Shown here one piece after another: positions 1 to 6,264 of a stretch of 9,290 bases of DNA. The stretch spans positions 1-9,290 of the forward strand of contig JAEWBW010000701.1 of assembly GCA_023390955.1 (NCBI GenBank), in the 5' to 3' direction. The translations under genes and the position numbers were made by a program. Source of the stretch: Pseudomonadota bacterium (GTDB lineage Bacteria; Pseudomonadota; Alphaproteobacteria; Rhizobiales; Xanthobacteraceae). Each line of letters opens with the position of its first letter. The first letter of the stretch is position 1. Below the pieces are notes generated by a model, which worked only from the letters and a program-made list of their open reading frames with translations, was not told the origin of the DNA and made no database searches.

Positions 1-360
1 TCCGTCATCCGCACCCGCTACACTATCGACACGATCAACACCTTGCGCCGCCGCTTCTCCGGCTTGCGCTTTGTCTGGATCATGGGCGCCGACAACCTCG
101 CTCAATTCCATCGTTGGCAGGACTGGCGGCGGATCGCTGCCCAGGTGCCGATTGCAGTGATCGATCGCCCGCCACAGAGTTTTCGCGCCCTCGCCTCGCC
201 CGCCGCCCAGGCCCTTGCGCGCTACCGCGTGCCCGAGAATGAGGCAGCATTGCTTGCAAATCGGCGCACGCCGGCCTGGACTTTCCTCACCGGGCTGAAG
301 CTCAACCTCTCCTCGACCGGCCTGCGGAACCCGGACGGAAGCTGGAAAGGTACGAAGTGA
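1..360 (+). CDS. nadD: Nicotinate-nucleotide adenylyltransferase, C-terminal part
   Basis: This is the 3' end of nadD; the start lies before the window and the reading frame is open from base 1. The enzyme transfers AMP from ATP to nicotinate mononucleotide, giving deamido-NAD in cytosolic NAD biosynthesis. The 119 visible residues cover the second half of a family usually about 190-220 residues long. They include the characteristic segment FVWIMGADNLAQFHRWQDW (about bases 70-127) and, near the end, the SSTGLR stretch (about 310-327), which matches the SST-x-[IL]-R nucleotide-binding motif of the family. The apparent TTG start at 43 is an internal Leu codon, not a real start. The partner rsfS follows after 114 bases, and nadD-rsfS-rlmH linkage is common in bacteria. 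The identification is firm. Confidence 0.95.
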   Translation, partial: SVIRTRYTIDTINTLRRRFSGLRFVWIMGADNLAQFHRWQDWRRIAAQVPIAVIDRPPQSFRALASPAAQALARYRVPENEAALLANRRTPAWTFLTGLKLNLSSTGLRNPDGSWKGTK

Positions 361-392
361 TACGGACTGTCCGAGCCGTCGTCTCTGGCATA

Positions 393-421
393 TTGAAACC
401 CTTAACCCCACATGATGTAGT
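393..421 (+). promoter_or_regulatory. Candidate sigma-70-type promoter before rsfS
   Basis: The 114-base gap between nadD and rsfS is noticeably more AT-rich than the surrounding genes. It holds TTGAAA (393-398) and, after 17 bases, TGTAGT (416-421), which matches the -10 consensus at four of six positions. A start near 428 would leave a leader of about 47 bases before the rsfS ribosome binding site. This is a weak pattern match only; readthrough from nadD is equally possible. Confidence 0.25.
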
Positions 422-474
422 GTAACCAGTGAGGGCCGGATTCGGCGCTCGCGATACAGTGAAAGGAATGGTCC

Positions 475-969
475 CTGGCCACATCTGTATTGTCCAAGTC
501 GACTTCATCGAAGTCAGCTTCTTCCAAGGCGGCTTCAACCAAGTCTGATTTAGCCAAGTCTGTTTTACCCAAGGCGAAGCCGGCGCGTAAAACATCGACC
601 AAGGCTGCGGCCTTGAAGGCGCAACCCGACGCCGACAAGACGCTGAGCCTGATCCTCTCCCGCCTCGACGACATGAAGGCGGAAGAAACGGTCACCATCG
701 ACCTTCGCGGCAAATCGGCCTACTCCGACTACATGATCGTCACCACCGGCCGGGTGAACCGGCACGTTGGCGCGATCGCGGAGAACGTTGCGAAGGGCCT
801 CAAGGAAAACGGCATCAAGAACATCCACGTCGAGGGCTTGCCCAATTGCGACTGGGTGCTGATCGATTCCGGCGATGTGATCGTGCACGTGTTCAGACCC
901 GAGGTTCGCGAGTTCTACAATCTCGAGCGGCTGTACACGCAGGGCCCGGGCGCCGCGAAGGCGGTCTAA
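475..969 (+). CDS. rsfS: Ribosome silencing factor RsfS with Lys-rich repeat N-terminus
   Basis: RsfS (Iojap family, DUF143) binds ribosomal protein L14 on the large subunit and blocks joining with the small subunit, slowing translation in starvation. The conserved domain starts at about residue 54 of the protein and contains VTIDLRGKSAYSDYMIVTTG, then HVEG, DWVLIDSGDVIVHVF and REFYNLERLY, all typical of the family. In front of it lies an extra, low-complexity basic tail of about 50 residues made of five-residue repeats. The usual start codon set gives TTG at 490. I place the start at CTG 475, because AAAGGA (462-467) sits 7 bases before it but 22 before the TTG, and because the repeat register continues up to 478. 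An ATG at 468 is out of frame and hits a stop after 26 codons. A sequencing error or ATG-to-CTG change is another explanation. Function is sure; the start is not. Confidence 0.93.
   Translation: MATSVLSKSTSSKSASSKAASTKSDLAKSVLPKAKPARKTSTKAAALKAQPDADKTLSLILSRLDDMKAEETVTIDLRGKSAYSDYMIVTTGRVNRHVGAIAENVAKGLKENGIKNIHVEGLPNCDWVLIDSGDVIVHVFRPEVREFYNLERLYTQGPGAAKAV
478..627 (+). repeat. Degenerate 15-bp tandem repeat coding for xK(S/A)xx pentads
   Basis: From 493 to 627 the DNA falls into nine in-frame 15-base units. They encode SKSTS, SKSAS, SKAAS, TKSDL, AKSVL, PKAKP, ARKTS, TKAAA and LKAQP. Every unit has a basic residue in second place, coded AAG in eight of the nine. Neighbouring units are also alike in DNA: 538-552 and 553-567 share the core CCAAGTCTG. 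One more unit, ATSVL at 478-492, lies just upstream of the TTG codon-based start and matches the AKSVL unit at 11 of 15 bases. The array makes the basic, probably disordered tail of RsfS. Confidence 0.8.
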
Positions 970-977
970 GGCGCGAA

Positions 978-1035
978 GCCGATTTCGAATCGGCAAGGGC
1001 GCATGCTAGCGTCGTGCGCGCGCATTCTGCGCGCA
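978..1035 (+). other. Two stem-loops between rsfS and rlmH
   Basis: The 93-base rsfS-rlmH spacer holds two perfect 7-bp hairpins. The first is GCCGATT (978-984) with AATCGGC (988-994) and a TCG loop. The second is TGCGCGC (1015-1021) with GCGCGCA (1029-1035) and a 7-base loop. Neither is followed by a T run, so they do not look like intrinsic terminators. They could be RNA-processing or stability elements in an rsfS-rlmH transcript. The structures are visible; the role is inferred. Confidence 0.4.
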
Positions 1036-1062
1036 TATCGAAGGCGCGGCTCTTAGAACGTC

Positions 1063-1545
1063 ATGCGTGTTGCTGTCATCGCAGTGGGCCGGCTGAAGCA
1101 GGGCCCCGAACGGGAGCTTGCCGACCGCTATTTCGAGCGGTTCGAGGAAGCAGGCCGCAAGCTCGGCTTTCGCGAGCTGACCATCCACGAACTCCCCGAA
1201 AGCCGCGCCCGCGACGCCGCCACCCGGATGACCGAGGAGGCGGCGGCGATCAGTGCGCACATCACGGACAAGTCGGTGCTGGTCGCGATGGACGAACGTG
1301 GGCAGAATCTCGACTCAACCGTATTTGCACGGAATCTCGGACGCTGGCGCGACGAGGGGACCGCGCATACTTTCTTCGTGATCGGAGGGGCGGACGGACT
1401 TTCGCCCGAATTGCGCCGTAGGGCCAAGCTCGCGATCGCGTTCGGCTCGGCGACCTGGCCGCATCAAATGGTCCGCGTCATGCTTCTGGAACAGCTTTAT
1501 CGGGCCGCAACCATCCTGGCCGGCCATCCCTATCACCGCGCTTGA
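1063..1545 (+). CDS. rlmH: 23S rRNA (pseudouridine1915-N3)-methyltransferase RlmH
   Basis: RlmH is a SPOUT-class methyltransferase that uses S-adenosylmethionine to methylate pseudouridine 1915 in helix 69 of 23S rRNA, acting on assembled 70S ribosomes. At 160 residues it has the normal length. Family landmarks are intact: MDERG (residues 76-80), FVIGGADG (105-112, SAM-binding loop of the trefoil knot) and the C-terminal WPHQMVRVMLLEQLYRA (132-148) followed by GHPYHR (154-159). The ATG at 1063 is preferred because the typical MRVAVIAVGR start follows it directly, although its Shine-Dalgarno sequence is weak. Its stop codon overlaps a possible TTG start of the next gene. The rsfS-rlmH pairing joins two large-subunit factors and is widely conserved. 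Confidence 0.96.
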   Translation: MRVAVIAVGRLKQGPERELADRYFERFEEAGRKLGFRELTIHELPESRARDAATRMTEEAAAISAHITDKSVLVAMDERGQNLDSTVFARNLGRWRDEGTAHTFFVIGGADGLSPELRRRAKLAIAFGSATWPHQMVRVMLLEQLYRAATILAGHPYHRA

Positions 1546-1577
1546 TTCGCGCAGCTAACGAGCTTCTTGCCGACACG

Positions 1578-2885
1578 ATGCGCGCGCCGATCCTCAACCT
1601 CGTGCTGATTGCGGGCGTCGCCGGCGCAAGCCTCGCGCAAGCTCAGACGGCGGCGCCTGCGCCGCAGACGGCAGCGATCTCCCCCGAAGCGATCAAGCAG
1701 CGCGAGCAGGAGCTCGAGGAAGCGCGCCAGCGGCAGAAAAGCGCCGAGGAAGCGCAGACCAAGCTGAAGTCCGAGATCTCCTCGCTCGGCCAGGATCGCA
1801 CCAAGCTCAATCAGGTCCTGATCGACACCGCCGCCAATGTGCGGGCGGTCGAGACCAAGATCGGTGAGGCCGAGCAGCGCCTGACGGCGCTCAACGGCCG
1901 CGAGCAGGAGATGCGCAATTCGCTGAACTCGCGCCGCGCCGACATCGTCGAGGTGCTGGCGGCGCTGCAGCGTGCCGGCCGGCGCACGCCGCCGGCGCTG
2001 CTGGTACGGCCCGAGGACGCGCTGCAATCGCTGCGCACGGCCATGCTGCTCGGCGCCGTGGTGCCGGAATTGCGCGGCCGCGCCGAGAAGATCGCGGGCG
2101 AGCTCGGCGAGCTGGTGTCGCTGCGCAAGAACATCGGCGCAGAACGCGACCAGCTGGCCTCCGACCGCGACAAGATTCGCAACGACCAGACCCGGCTGAC
2201 TGCGCTCGTCGACGAGCGGCAGCGGCAACAGGCATCACGGGAAAAGGATCTCGACGCCGAGAACAGCCGCGCGATCGCGCTGTCCCGCCAGGTCGGCGAT
2301 CTCCAGGGCCTGATCGCCAAGATGGAGCAGGACCTCAAGAGCGCCGCCAAAGCGGCCGAGGCGGCGAACCGGGCGGCGGCAACCGCCGGTGGCAAGCCGA
2401 CCGCGGGCGCTTTCAAGGACCGGTCCCGGACCACCCCGGCGATCGCCTTCGCCTCGGCCAAAGGCCTGCTGCCCATGCCCGTCAACGGGACCAAAATCAG
2501 GGATTTTGGCGGTTCCGATGGCTCCGGCGGCGCACAAAAAGGCATTTCTTTGGCAACCCGGCCCGGCTCGCAGGTCACAACGCCGTGTGACGGCTGGGTG
2601 GTCTATTCAGGCCCCTTCCGCAGCTTTGGACAACTCTTGATCCTCAATGCCGGGGGCGGGTATCATGTCCTGATCGCCGGGATGGAGCGCATTTCGGTTA
2701 ACATCGGACAGTTCGTGCTCACGGGGGAGCCGGTCGCGGTGATGGGGTCGACATCGCAAGTCGCCTCCATTCTCGCCACCAATGCGAGCCAACCTGTGCT
2801 CTATGTTGAGTTTCGCAAAGACGGCACCCCTGTCGATCCAGGCCCATGGTGGGCCGCAAATGAAGGCGAGAAGGTTCGCGGATGA
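1578..2885 (+). CDS. envC: EnvC-family murein hydrolase activator (degenerate LytM/M23)
   Basis: This is a secreted coiled-coil protein with a C-terminal LytM domain. EnvC-type proteins do not cut peptidoglycan themselves; they activate N-acetylmuramoyl-L-alanine amidases at the division septum. From ATG 1578 the protein begins with a clean signal peptide, MRAPILNLVLIAGVAGASLAQA, cut near residue 22. Long coiled coils (about residues 36-135 and 168-265) flank the PPALLVRPEDALQSL segment seen in this family. The LytM domain covers about 295-425. Its zinc ligands are missing: the HxxxD position reads QKGIS and the final HxH position reads VLYVEF, close to the LYFEIR of E. coli EnvC. A longer form from TTG 1542, overlapping the rlmH stop by 4 bases, adds 12 residues including two acidic ones before the signal peptide; I consider it less likely. 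The stop overlaps the ctpA start (ATGA). Family firm; exact partner amidase unknown. Confidence 0.88.
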   Translation: MRAPILNLVLIAGVAGASLAQAQTAAPAPQTAAISPEAIKQREQELEEARQRQKSAEEAQTKLKSEISSLGQDRTKLNQVLIDTAANVRAVETKIGEAEQRLTALNGREQEMRNSLNSRRADIVEVLAALQRAGRRTPPALLVRPEDALQSLRTAMLLGAVVPELRGRAEKIAGELGELVSLRKNIGAERDQLASDRDKIRNDQTRLTALVDERQRQQASREKDLDAENSRAIALSRQVGDLQGLIAKMEQDLKSAAKAAEAANRAAATAGGKPTAGAFKDRSRTTPAIAFASAKGLLPMPVNGTKIRDFGGSDGSGGAQKGISLATRPGSQVTTPCDGWVVYSGPFRSFGQLLILNAGGGYHVLIAGMERISVNIGQFVLTGEPVAVMGSTSQVASILATNASQPVLYVEFRKDGTPVDPGPWWAANEGEKVRG

Positions 2886-4240
2886 TGCGCAAGACTTCAG
2901 TTATCCTCCTCAGCGCGGCCACCGGCGCAGCGCTGACGCTGTTCGTGACCCAGCCGCGCGCGGTGTTCATGGGCTCGAGCGCACGGGCCGCAACCGCGGA
3001 CACCTATCGCCAGCTCAATCTGTTCGGCGACGTCTTCGAGCGCGTTCGTAGCGACTATGTCGAGAAGCCCGACGACACCAAGCTGATCGAGTCGGCGATC
3101 TCCGGCATGCTCACCGGCCTAGATCCGCATTCGAGCTACATGGATGCCAAGAGCTTCCGCGACATGCAGGTGCAGACCCGCGGCGAGTTCGGCGGCCTCG
3201 GCATCGAGGTCACGATGGAAGACGGCCTGATCAAGGTCGTCTCGCCGATCGACGACACGCCCGCTTCGCGCGCCGGCATCATGGCCAACGACATTATCAC
3301 CAATCTCGACGAGGAAGCCGTGCAGGGCCTGACCCTGAACCAGGCGGTCGAGAAGATGCGCGGCCCCGTCAATACCAAGATCAAGCTGAAGATCATCCGC
3401 AAGGGCGCAGACAATCCGATCGACGTCACGCTGGTGCGCGACAACATCCGCGTCCGCTCGGTGCGCGCGCGTGTCGAACAGGACGACATCGCCTACATCC
3501 GCATCACCACCTTCAACGAGCAGACCACCGAAGGCCTGAAGCGCGAGGTCGGCAATCTCTCGAATCAGATCGGCGACAAGCTCAAGGGCTTCATCATCGA
3601 CCTGCGCAACAATCCCGGCGGCCTGCTGGAAGAGGCGGTCACCGTGTCCGACTCCTTCCTCGAGCGCGGCGAGATCGTTTCGACCCGCGGCCGCAATGCC
3701 GAGGAAACCCAGCGCCGCTCCGCGCATACGGGCGACCTGACCAAGGGCAAGCCGGTCATCGTGCTGGTCAATGGCGGTTCGGCCTCGGCGTCGGAAATCG
3801 TCGCCGGCGCGCTGCAGGACCACAAGCGCGCGACCATCATCGGCACGCGTTCCTTCGGCAAGGGTTCGGTGCAGACCATCATCCCGCTCGGCAGCGGCAA
3901 TGGCGCGCTGCGCCTGACCACGGCGCGCTACTACACGCCGTCGGGCAAGTCGATCCAGGCCAAGGGCATCGTGCCCGACATCGAAGTGCTGCAGGACGTG
4001 CCGGACGAGCTGAAGGCCCGCACCGACACCAAGGGCGAGGCTTCGCTGCGCGGTCACCTCAAGAACGACGGCGACGAGAAGACCGGCTCGCAGTCCTATG
4101 TCCCGCCGGACGCCAAGGACGACAAGGCGCTCAAGATGGCCGGCGACCTCCTCCACGGCATCAAGAACAGCGCCTCCGCCGCACCGGCGCCCACCACCGG
4201 CGACAAGGCCACGCCCGACAAGCCGAAAGCGGCGAACTAA
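2882..4240 (+). CDS. ctpA: S41 family C-terminal processing peptidase CtpA
   Basis: CtpA is a periplasmic Ser-Lys protease that trims or degrades proteins from their C-terminal ends; relatives in other proteobacteria remove peptidoglycan hydrolases. It is 452 residues long. Residues 5-24 form a signal or anchor helix with a possible cleavage site after ARA (34-36). A PDZ domain (about 95-180) with GEFGGLGIEV recognises substrate C-termini. The protease core has FIIDLRNNPGGLL (237-249) and the catalytic region NGGSASASEI: Ser302 and Lys327 (in RSFGKG) are 25 residues apart, the same spacing as in E. coli Prc and plant D1 protease. The last 60 or so residues are charged and Pro/Ala-rich and probably disordered. 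The ATG at 2882 overlaps the EnvC stop by 4 bases, suggesting translational coupling; ATG 2885 is an equally possible start. Linkage to an amidase activator fits a role in controlling cell-wall enzymes, which is inference. Confidence 0.94.
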   Translation: MMRKTSVILLSAATGAALTLFVTQPRAVFMGSSARAATADTYRQLNLFGDVFERVRSDYVEKPDDTKLIESAISGMLTGLDPHSSYMDAKSFRDMQVQTRGEFGGLGIEVTMEDGLIKVVSPIDDTPASRAGIMANDIITNLDEEAVQGLTLNQAVEKMRGPVNTKIKLKIIRKGADNPIDVTLVRDNIRVRSVRARVEQDDIAYIRITTFNEQTTEGLKREVGNLSNQIGDKLKGFIIDLRNNPGGLLEEAVTVSDSFLERGEIVSTRGRNAEETQRRSAHTGDLTKGKPVIVLVNGGSASASEIVAGALQDHKRATIIGTRSFGKGSVQTIIPLGSGNGALRLTTARYYTPSGKSIQAKGIVPDIEVLQDVPDELKARTDTKGEASLRGHLKNDGDEKTGSQSYVPPDAKDDKALKMAGDLLHGIKNSASAAPAPTTGDKATPDKPKAAN

Positions 4241-4264
4241 GGCGAGGCTTCCAGACTTCAAGCG

Positions 4265-4291
4265 AAAGGGCGGCTCTCCGGGCCGCCCTTT
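4265..4291 (+). terminator. Intrinsic terminator after ctpA
   Basis: A perfect 10-bp stem AAAGGGCGGC (4265-4274) pairs with GCCGCCCTTT (4282-4291) around a 7-base loop, 24 bases after the ctpA stop. The following bases are T-rich but broken (CTGCTTTC), so termination may be partial. It probably closes the EnvC-ctpA transcript. Confidence 0.75.
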
Positions 4292-4391
4292 CTGCTTTCA
4301 GAGGGTTCCTTTAGAGACCCCCGGCGCATCCCGGCCTGCCGCCGCTTGACCCCGGCGTGGTATCTTCGCAGGCAGTGATTCGGGATCGCGC

Positions 4392-5627
4392 ATGACTGAA
4401 ACGGCCGATGATCTGAGCGCCCCGCTCGGACGTGACAAGCCGCGCCGCAAGCGCTGGCTGCGCAGGCGGCTGCCGTTCACGTTCACGCAGCTCCTCGCCG
4501 TTCTGCTCGGCCTGTTCCTGGCGGGCTTTGCCGGCTTCGCCATCTTCAACAAGGATCCGCTCGGCGGCGAGCCGATCACCCGGATTGCCATCGGCGACCC
4601 CAAGGGTGCCGAGAAGGGCTCCGCGGCCAAGCCGTCCGATGCCGGCCATGAGACCAAGGCGGCCCCCAGGGACGCCCATGGTGATTCGAAGGCTGCCGAG
4701 CCGAAGGCCGGCGAGCAGCGGACCGTCACCATCATCGACGGCTCCAGCGGCACGCGGCAGAACGTCGTGATCGGCAGCGACGATGCCGCGGACAAGACCG
4801 ATCCGTCGGCGCCGCCGCCGGTGATGGCCGGGATCAATCCGAAGCTCCTGGAGAAGTCGCGCTACGGCATGATCCCCGTCGTGGTCGACGGCCTCAAGCC
4901 GTTCACCGTCTATGCGGCAGATGCGGATCGCGCCAAGGCCGCGAAGATGCCCGTGGTCGCCATCGTCATCGGCGGCCTCGGTGTCGGCGCCGCCAAGACC
5001 GCGGACGCGATCATGAAGCTGCCGGGCGCGGTGACGCTGGCATTCACGCCCTACGGCACCGACCCCGGCAAGCTCGCCGAGCGCGCCCGTGCACAGCGCC
5101 ACGAGATCTTCCTGCAGCTCCCGATGGAGCCCTACGACTTCCCCGACAATGATCCGGGCCCGCAGACGCTGCTGACCTCGCTAAGCGCCGACCAGAACCT
5201 CGACCGGCTGCACTGGCATCTCAGTCGCTTCCAGGGCTATGCCGGCGTCGCCAATTTCATGGGCGCGCGCTTCATCGCCACCGAGCCAGCGATGCAGCCC
5301 GTGGTCCGCGAAGCGGCCAAGCGCGGGCTCGGGCTGTTCGACGACGGCTCCTCGCCGCGCAGCGTGGCGCCGCAGGTCGCGGCGAATGCGTCCATGCCGT
5401 TCGGCAAGGGCGACCTCGCGATCGACACGGTGCCGACCGCGATGGAAATCGACCGCACGCTCACCAAGCTGGAATCGATCGCCCGGGAACGCGGTACTGC
5501 CATCGGCACCGCCTCGGCCCTCCCGGTCTCGATCGAGCGGATCGGCGCCTGGATCAAGACGCTGAATGACAAGGGTATCCTTTTGGTGCCATTGACAACC
5601 GCGATGCTGAAATCAAAATCCAGCTAA
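4392..5627 (+). CDS. Divergent polysaccharide deacetylase family protein (YibQ-like)
   Basis: The 411-residue protein starts with a basic cytosolic tail (KPRRKRWLRRR, residues 16-26) and one membrane helix (about 31-52). A Pro/Ala/Lys-rich, probably disordered stretch follows (about 55-145), then a periplasmic domain of the divergent polysaccharide deacetylase family (about 185-408). Landmarks are VVAIVIGGLGVG (188-199), VTLAFTPYG (214-222), LQLPMEPYDFPDNDPGP (241-257), GYAGVANFMGARF (282-294) and LFDDGSSPRS (315-324). The family is related to NodB-type deacetylases, but its substrate is not established. The usual Asp-Asp of the first motif is Gly194-Gly195 here and the usual His of NHMGS is Phe289, so catalysis is doubtful. 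In E. coli the homologue yibQ lies next to envC; here ctpA comes between. The ATG at 4392 has only a weak ribosome binding site. Family confident, activity uncertain. Confidence 0.88.
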   Translation: MTETADDLSAPLGRDKPRRKRWLRRRLPFTFTQLLAVLLGLFLAGFAGFAIFNKDPLGGEPITRIAIGDPKGAEKGSAAKPSDAGHETKAAPRDAHGDSKAAEPKAGEQRTVTIIDGSSGTRQNVVIGSDDAADKTDPSAPPPVMAGINPKLLEKSRYGMIPVVVDGLKPFTVYAADADRAKAAKMPVVAIVIGGLGVGAAKTADAIMKLPGAVTLAFTPYGTDPGKLAERARAQRHEIFLQLPMEPYDFPDNDPGPQTLLTSLSADQNLDRLHWHLSRFQGYAGVANFMGARFIATEPAMQPVVREAAKRGLGLFDDGSSPRSVAPQVAANASMPFGKGDLAIDTVPTAMEIDRTLTKLESIARERGTAIGTASALPVSIERIGAWIKTLNDKGILLVPLTTAMLKSKSS

Positions 5628-5700
5628 ATCAACGGATTGGTACGGCACGGGTCTCGGGGGACCGGCGCGCCTGCCAGACACAGGCAAGAGGTTTGGCGGC

Positions 5701-6204
5701 ATGGCGCGTTATGAGGATCTGCCCTACCGAACCTGCGTCGGTGTGATGCTGATCAACAAGGATGGACTGGTCTTCATCGGCCGCCGCGCCGGCGGCATCG
5801 AGCATGTCGACGACACCCATGTCTGGCAGATGCCGCAGGGCGGCGTCGATCCCGGCGAAGACACTTGGGAAGCGGCCAAGCGCGAGCTCTATGAGGAGAC
5901 CAGCGTCAGCTCGGTCAAGCGCCTCGGCGAAGTCCCGGACTGGCTGACCTACGATATCCCGCGCACGGTCGCCGGCCGCACCTGGAAGGGCCGTTATCGC
6001 GGCCAGCGCCAGAAATGGTACGCAGTGCGCTTCACCGGCAAGGACAGCGAGATCAACGTCGCCAATCCCGGCGGCGGCCACAAGGCCGAGTTCGTCACCT
6101 GGCGCTGGGAGCCGATGAAGAACCTGACCGGGCTGATCATTCCGTTCAAGCGCCCGGTCTATGAGCGCGTGGTCGAGGAATTCGCCGCGCTCGCGGATGG
6201 CTGA
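5701..6204 (+). CDS. rppH: RNA pyrophosphohydrolase RppH (Nudix), copy 1
   Basis: RppH removes pyrophosphate from the 5' triphosphate end of mRNA, exposing a monophosphate that RNase E prefers, and so starts mRNA decay in the cytosol. The 167-residue protein has a full Nudix box from Gly47 to Val69 with the metal-binding RELYEE (61-66); the usual Gly near the end of the box is Ser68. RppH hallmarks are WQMPQGG (42-48), GQRQKWYAVRF and, near the end, TWRW and PFKRPVYERVVEEF. The N-terminus reads YRTCVGVMLINKDG instead of the common YRPNVG form. AAGAGG (5686-5691) is a suitable ribosome binding site for the ATG. The length and sequence match what is called rppH in Bradyrhizobium relatives. It lies 73 bases after the deacetylase and could share its transcript. 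Confidence 0.93.
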   Translation: MARYEDLPYRTCVGVMLINKDGLVFIGRRAGGIEHVDDTHVWQMPQGGVDPGEDTWEAAKRELYEETSVSSVKRLGEVPDWLTYDIPRTVAGRTWKGRYRGQRQKWYAVRFTGKDSEINVANPGGGHKAEFVTWRWEPMKNLTGLIIPFKRPVYERVVEEFAALADG

Positions 6205-6210
6205 TTTGCT

Positions 6211-6250
6211 TGTCCTTCCGGGGCGTGCAAAGCACGGCGCCGGAATGACG
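6211..6250. repeat. Imperfect palindromic intergenic repeat (Bradyrhizobium type)
   Basis: A 40-base palindrome nearly fills the gap between the two Nudix genes. The outer arms are GTC/GAC (6212-6214, 6247-6249) and TTCCGG/CCGGAA (6216-6221, 6240-6245). The inner arm is CGTGC (6224-6228) with GCACG (6232-6236) around an AAA loop, with a small bulge between the arms. The ends resemble the frequent TTCCGGGGCG...CCGGAATGACG intergenic elements that I recall from Bradyrhizobium and Rhodopseudomonas. It ends 14 bases before the next GTG start, so a hairpin in the mRNA could affect translation or protect the upstream message. Confidence 0.6.
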
Positions 6251-6264
6251 AAGAGACGCAGCCA

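Noticed and set aside
43..360. nadD as a short complete gene starting at TTG 43
   Set aside because: The frame is open to base 1 and the preceding residues are typical internal NadD sequence, so the gene is cut by the window edge.
846..1421. 191-codon + strand frame across rsfS and rlmH
   Set aside because: Very Arg-rich frame-shifted reading of two real genes; it ignores both their starts and stops.
3119..4261. 380-codon open frame antisense to ctpA
   Set aside because: It is a GC-rich shadow with low-complexity Arg/Val/Asp-rich sequence, no known domain, and it opposes a gene with intact catalytic motifs.
4346..4366. TTGACC and TATCTT as a promoter for the deacetylase gene
   Set aside because: The two boxes are only 9 bases apart, far from the 16-18 needed; no other pair was convincing.
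5650..5685. GGTC/GACC and GCCTG/CAGGC pairings before the first Nudix gene
   Set aside because: Stems of 4 and 5 bp are expected by chance in DNA this rich in GC.
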